Part shown: positions 58,657 through 64,000 of the stretch, one piece after another | Layout of the letters: each line of letters begins with the position of its first letter | Position numbering within the stretch: position 1 is the first letter of the stretch | Assembly: GCA_003008705.1 (NCBI GenBank) | Contig: PDUO01000004.1 | Coordinates: 1 to 64,000, forward strand | DNA from: Pezicula radicicola | Lineage: Eukaryota; Ascomycota; Leotiomycetes; Helotiales; Dermateaceae | Length of the DNA: 64,000 nucleotides | Reading direction: 5' to 3' | Translations under genes and position numbers: made by a program | The notes under the pieces: generated by a model | Database searches by the model: none | The model's input: only the letters and a program-made list of their open reading frames with translations | What the model was told of the DNA's origin: nothing

Positions 58657-61088
58657 TTAGATCCTGACTTTGCCTTGCGGTAATGGAAATCTTTGAGAAT
58701 CAGTAATCTTGTATGTGCTTTGGCCCGCTTTATTTAACACCATCTGTAGGTACTCCGATTTGCTGCGAGCGTTTATAAGGGTTGGGGAAATATTCGTGTC
58801 GGCTGCTGAGCCAGGGAGATGAAGAAGATGGGCACTTCGTACAGTTCCATGCTCATTGGTTGTCAGTACTACAGTACCATGGGTGGCTTCGATTGTTGAT
58901 TCCTGTGGACTTCCAGTAGATGAAGTCGTGATGGTTGCTCCTGGGCCTTGGGTGATTAGTTGATTTCTTAGCGTACCTTGTAGGGATAAGATTGACGATC
59001 CATCGTTATCTTGTATGGTTGAGGTAGAATCAAAATCGGCAGCCGGGAGCGAACAAGCTGTATCTGGAATATCTCCTATCTTTGTGAGGATCTCGGGTGG
59101 GAGAGGAATGCTGACAATCTCTCCGAGGCTGGTCGTTCGAGCTCCGAGGAGGAATCTGCCACAAGGGGAGAACGTAATACTATCAAGACGTTCTTCGTGT
59201 ATCATAATGAGAGAGTTGAAGTTACACTTTTTGGGTTTTTGAAAGTTGTTAAAATTCTTATTCTTGAATACCCAAAGAAAAGTTCCTGTGTTGTGAACCA
59301 GGGCCAGGATGCAGCTCGAAGGATAGAAGATAATAAGTTTGTTGGTACCACCTATCCAATCCAGGGGATGTAGCCTTGCGAAAAGGCAATAGGCAGGAAC
59401 TGGTGCATTCGCAGAGCTATCACAATAAAGATCAAGTGAACAGTCGTAGTGCTCATTGTTGTTAGCTCCACAATTCGGAGAGTTTGACGTGGCAACAGCC
59501 AGGAATTTAGAGTCCGTAGAGAACAGGCCTTGGACGATTATTACTTGGGTGATATCGAGATCGTGCACATCAAAGCGATGTGTATACTTTCTAATCAACC
59601 TTTGAATCCTCATTAGTTCACCATCGTCGAGAGTCTGTACGTAGTGACCATTTTCCGTAATGCGAATAACGATGCGAATAACGGAGTGGAGAATCATGAC
59701 GGTTTGAAGGTTGGGGTTGAAAGAAACAGGAACCCTAAAACTTCGTTTTTCTGCTTCAATCAGATGAAAGGAAGAGGCAAGCATAAGCCAAATGTGTTGG
59801 GAAGGCAAATCGATTTTGAATTCGGGGAGCTTTCTTATACCGTCTTTAAGTGCCCAGAAGTTGAGTCTCACTTGCCAGCTGTTACTGACAGAGTCTATAG
59901 CTGCGATTCCCTGTTCCATATCCAACCCGCCCAACCCAAAGAACGAACCTGTAGCCTCTGAAATTGCCCTTAAGAATGTTAGAATGCACTCAATATTCCT
60001 AAATTCTTGGGACTTTGAGCCTGAAGATGCCTCAAGTGTTCGATTGCGATGGTTGAAAGTACAGTCTTGCCATACCCCGGATGTCCATAAACGGTCAATA
60101 CCCTCGATGCAAATGTCTCGGAGAGGGAATCATCTTGCTGTGGAAGTCTTCCTTCAACCGGCGTCGTACACCACCTCAGATGAGTTTCATTACTCAGAAA
60201 CCATTGACCAGCATCGGGTGAAACTGCTTGCTTTTCCCTTTCAAATATCTCCATATACATTGGAGCGTCGATCCAACCTTTTATATCGCGTATCCGGGAC
60301 CTCAAAACATTCCTCTCCGTTTGCAAGTGGTATTCCGCATGTTCTCGCCGCTGCTTCTCATTATTTTCAAGCTTAGATTCAAACTTGTCGTAGTGGGCCA
60401 TCAACTGTTCCTTATCGGCAAGTGAGAGCTCAAGCTAGTATAAGTCGTCATGCTTTTGAAGCCGCTCAAGAAGGCCCGAGAAATGGACGTCAAATTGCTT
60501 CCAAAAGAGGTCTCGAACAACACACAGCTGGTATCGCGCCCTTTTCCTTTTGGTTGAGAATATTTTGCAGGCTTCTTGACAAAATTGAATGATATCGACG
60601 TACACATGAGAGAGCGCATTCAGAAGACGCGGACTCAGTGCTTTACGCGCTTTCAACAACTCAACTTGTCGATCATAGTGAGGAAGTTTTTACCCAATTT
60701 GTTCAAACATGTCAACCAGTTTATCAAAATAGCTGACATAGTGACTGCTAAGCTGTGTTTTGTAATTAGTATTAGTATGCAAACATGGAAATGGTTCGGT
60801 AGCGTGTACCTTGAAGACTAGTCTGACTGCACCCCATGCCAGAGCTGCAAAATCTGGATGCGATGATATAAAAATGTCAATGACTGGGAAAAAAGCCTCC
60901 CACCTCTTGGCGAAGCACTCGATCTTCCTGCAGGCTGATAGAATACGGGATTTGTCAGCCTTGACAACGATTGACTCTTCAATAGCCTTGATCATCGACT
61001 TCGCGTCCCCGAACGACTTGAAATTGTGACGATCTTACTCAGATAATGAGCACTCAAAGTTCTCCAAAGCAGTAGTGGACAGATCCAT
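58657..61088 (-). pseudogene. Broken NACHT/STAND NTPase with N-terminal DUF7708-like domain
   Basis: From an ATG at 61088 one frame runs through the NLR-like N-terminal region (AFFPVIDIFISSHPDFAALA then WGAVRLVFK). A probable intron follows (about 60749-60809), then YVSYFDKLVDMFEQIG and DLFWKQFDVHFSGLLERL. The Walker A motif GHPGYGKT is at about 60064-60087. In-frame stops interrupt it at 61035-61037 (TAA), 60690-60692 (TAA) and 60435-60437 (TAG). Soon after the P-loop, near 59990-60010, the frame changes and jumps to a C-terminal region (ATGSFFGLGGLDMEQG, then beta-propeller-like sequence such as SITFSPCGRFLLGA) ending at 58657. The rest of the NACHT domain is deleted. Such STAND proteins act in fungal nonself recognition and programmed cell death; this copy is dead. 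Confidence 0.8.
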
Positions 61089-63588
61089 GCTTCCTCAGGC
61101 CTATTAACAGATTACTGCCTGTTTTGATCAACCACGGACTAAGGAGACTTACAGTTTTACAAAGCATTTAAGGCTCCCGACTCTCCAAACGCAGGAATCA
61201 ACACCTGGGTGGCGCCTCCTGAGTGCAACGATTTAGCAGTCAACCTGAGTTCGAATACTGAAGGCGCTCTTGCCAAAGAACAAATTTTTAAGAAGATGCT
61301 TATGTTCTTCAGCTTGGGGAATGAAATGGGGGGCTGAGCATTGTGACACGAGCAGGGTTGTTTAAAGCTGTACTGTACAATTCATGGGATAGGTTAACTT
61401 TGGTGCAACCGCCAGAGGGCCCATTTTCTAAGGCCAATGGTTTCTCCTTCTGGGTGAAAGATTGTAATAAAGAGTTGGCCGAGAAAACGAGGATGAGGAC
61501 ATCGTAAAACAAAAATTTCAATTTAATTTTTCGGAACAACACAGAGTTGAGCACCGGAGGGGTGTCTTGGGGACACACTCTAAACTAGCCGCCTATTATG
61601 GCCTCTCAGAGTATTCACTTTCACCTTAATATCTTATATCGGCTGAGTTTGGTCTCCCACTGCTTAATATTACATTATCTCTACCAAGCATATCTTGCTA
61701 ATATTCCTGGGTTATCAGCAATTGTTCTCAATGCCAACTTCAATCAGAGTGATACACCCACCTAGATGTTCAGTGGCGACGTTGACATCTAGATATTTTG
61801 TAATTGAGCCGATGAAAATTTACTCCAAGACATGAATAACTAAACTAAAATTTGAACATCATCGGTTACCTATGTCTAACAAATTAAGGGCTGTTGGCCT
61901 ACAAGTGTTACTTATAGATATTGATATGGAGGTGAATGTTCGAGGCACTATTCCTAATTCGGTTAGTGTTGTTTTCGACTACTAACTAGACCTCGATTCC
62001 GTAGAGACCTACATACTACAATACAACCCCATCTTGAACTAGATTTCGACGTATCCCCCTTGTTTTTTGATATTATATTGTAGCAACAGTGTGCATAGTT
62101 ATAACAGCACTTGTAGTCCTGCAGCTCTCGTTAAGGTGTCATGCTTTTAATTAGATCAGAACTACCCTCGAGCACCAATAAGTAGAAAATGGTGAAATAT
62201 GGGAATATAGGTAGTTAAGGGGAAATCTTTTATTGCCTTGCCCCCTATTCAGAGGGAATTTCTACACTATATATACAAGAAGTGAGCACCGCAAAGGCCT
62301 TGTTTTCCATACTAATTGAGCTGTTTTTGATGTCAAATTATTAAGCCACCAGTGTACCGATCCTCCACAAATTAGAGGCCATGGCGGGCAGTGGAAATGA
62401 GATTATACTGATCGGACACGTAGCAACACCTTTTACTTAGAGCTATATTGATATATAAAGGATTGTTCACTTAAATCAAGTGAGCTAGTTACTCAAGTCC
62501 AACCCTTGTATCTCAATGGTTAGCTATCTGGAATAATCTCTTACACAGCAATTCATACCGCCTACTCCACCAACCTAAAAACCAAGATAGAAACCCCTAT
62601 TTTGGCTATGAGAGCTATTTCAGTACGGCATAATCAAGAATCTTTTTCATATCGCAATGGATTCAACTCAATGTACCATTTTACTGCGGTTCGTGGACGT
62701 GCTTTGCTTTTGTACAGTACGTTACCCAACTCTAATTGTCCCACCTCAAGGCCAGATCAGTCCGAAAAGGGGAAGCCGTCGGATATCCTTCCACACCCAG
62801 TTGAAAGCAGATCGAGATAGCGCAAATGTCGTGCGTAGATCTCAAACAAAAAACGAAATCAATAATTCAGCCTCGCAACAAGACATGGTAACAGAAATGA
62901 GGTTCTGAAGCGTGGAGGCCGGTCAAGGTATTTTAAGAGGGTTTTGTGGAGAAATTGGGCGTGGAGATGGAAAATTTCCTGGAGCACATGATGGGTTTTT
63001 CCCCGGCATACTTTCCTCTCTGCCCCCGGACTAATCAATAGGTTGAGAGTTCACCCGCGCCGCATTTCTGATTGGCTGGTCGTGCTCATCACCCAAGCGC
63101 AGCACTGACGCCATTGGCGGAAAGACTCCTGGCCGAAGTCAGTCTTTGAACTTGAAGCAGCGATACCCAAGACCTGCCAGACGCAACCGCAACGCTCCCA
63201 CGCTTCACATGTACGAGTGGCGCGTTTACGTACGGACGAATATACTTATATCTCAATAACCCTTCAATTGCATACTTTTCCCCGTCGTCCCATAGACTGC
63301 TGTCAACGCTGCTCGCTGTGCAATTCTGCGCAGTACGAGCCTCACGAAAAGGAGATTCTGAGCTGAAGTATTACATACCTACATACATATACGTATCTGG
63401 AGCTACGACAAGAAGCTTAAGTGGATCCCATGAATTCTTGGTCAACTTAGTAGCGGCCTGATCAACGAACAAAGCTACATCATTCCCATCCACCTCTTCG
63501 ACATTTCCACTCCTCTTGCATCTCCGACCTATTCCTCCTTTCCTCCTCCTCCTCATTCTCTCCATCCTCCTCGTCCCTCAGCCCAACA
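61089..63588. other. Intergenic region with one coding-like fragment
   Basis: A plus-strand open stretch at about 61155-61337, after a possible acceptor (ACTTACAG), reads FYKAFKAPDSPNAGINTWVA and LSSNTEGALAKEQIFKKMLM, ending at TGA; it may be a relic exon. A short ACTTAAATCAAGTGAG repeat is at 62468-62500. The right end is pyrimidine-rich (63481-63580) and should be the leader of the glycerol-3-phosphate dehydrogenase gene. Confidence 0.4.
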
Positions 63589-64000
63589 ATGGCATTCCGA
63601 CAACGCCTTGCGAAGCCTCTCCTTTACACAACCGGTGGGATAACCATTGTTAGTGGTACCCTCTATTATTCCTACCGACCACGTAACATCCCCGGTTCAG
63701 ATCCAGCTGCTGTCCCTCCTCCTGGCTACGGTCCTGGAGGCAGCTTCCGCCCTCCTCGGTTTCCGAAGGTCAAGTCTCGAGATGACCAGATTGCGGATTT
63801 AAAGAAGAGTGGAGTGACGACAGCGGCTGCGGGGCTTCTTGGTTCCAGCGAGACTGCTGCGGCGCCCAATGATGCCGACATCTACGATCTCTTGGTCATT
63901 GGTGGTGGTGCGACGGGTGCTGGCGTAGCTTTAGATGCTGCGACAAGAGGCCTGAAGGTTGCAATTGTCGAGCGCGATGACTTCAGCAGTGGCACGAGCA
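63589..64000 (+). CDS. GUT2: Mitochondrial FAD glycerol-3-phosphate dehydrogenase, 5' part
   Basis: The first 137 codons are present and run off the window; no intron is seen. The N-terminus ([20 protein letters not shown]) looks like a mitochondrial targeting sequence with an adjacent hydrophobic span, followed by a Pro/Gly-rich linker. Then comes the FAD-binding Rossmann motif [20 protein letters not shown] with the downstream acidic residue in [14 protein letters not shown], identical in style to Gut2/GPD2. The enzyme oxidises glycerol-3-phosphate to DHAP at the outer face of the inner membrane and feeds electrons to ubiquinone. The ATG at 63589 is the only one that gives the presequence. 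Confidence 0.95.
   Translation, partial: MAFRQRLAKPLLYTTGGITIVSGTLYYSYRPRNIPGSDPAAVPPPGYGPGGSFRPPRFPKVKSRDDQIADLKKSGVTTAAAGLLGSSETAAAPNDADIYDLLVIGGGATGAGVALDAATRGLKVAIVERDDFSSGTS

Overview
The window reads as nuclear DNA of a filamentous ascomycete (Pezizomycotina; a Helotiales/Leotiomycetes-type genome is my best guess from memory of protein families, not tested). The signs are short GT-AG introns (about 47-120 bp) with CTRAC-like branch points, fungal-only families (DUF3433, Zn2Cys6 factor, CYS3-type bZIP, F-box, STAND/NACHT) and AT-rich blocks nearly free of CpG and full of TAA/TAG, as left by repeat-induced point mutation (RIP).

Layout. 1-6410 is a RIP-degraded AT block holding a minus-strand Ty3/gypsy retrotransposon (zinc knuckle, reverse transcriptase and integrase remnants in that order). 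7.4-19.9 kb: DUF3433 membrane protein (+), FMN-dependent 2-hydroxyacid dehydrogenase (-), a broken MFS transporter (+), an F-box protein (-), and an oxysterol-binding protein (-). 20.9-28.3 kb: cytochrome P450 (-) divergent from a UPC2-like Zn2Cys6 regulator (+), then a SulP sulfate permease (-). 28.4-31.4 kb is repeat-rich (a TA-flanked MITE, a 90-bp tandem duplication, an AT island). 31.4-35.5 kb: CHL4/CENP-N kinetochore protein (-) and the CYS3/MetR-type sulfur regulator (+). 36-41.5 kb: a decayed hypothetical gene (-), a second MITE, an EBP-type sterol isomerase (+) and a small cysteine-rich protein (+). 42-56.8 kb: cupin (-), GFA-domain protein (-), CSC1-type channel (+), SDR (+), a multispan membrane protein (+) and an SRPBCC protein (+). 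58.7-61.1 kb is a dead NACHT/STAND gene (-). The window ends inside the mitochondrial glycerol-3-phosphate dehydrogenase gene (+).

Two functional themes stand out. One is sterol/lipid: OSBP, P450, UPC2-like regulator and EBP isomerase lie within 22 kb, and the P450/regulator divergent promoter carries an exact TCGTATA sterol-response core. The other is sulfur: a sulfate permease and a CYS3-type regulator lie under 6 kb apart, the regulator with an unusually long intron and an in-frame internal start. No complete biosynthetic cluster backbone, tRNA, rRNA or CRISPR array was seen. Exon coordinates were worked out by hand from reading frame, splice consensus and family similarity.
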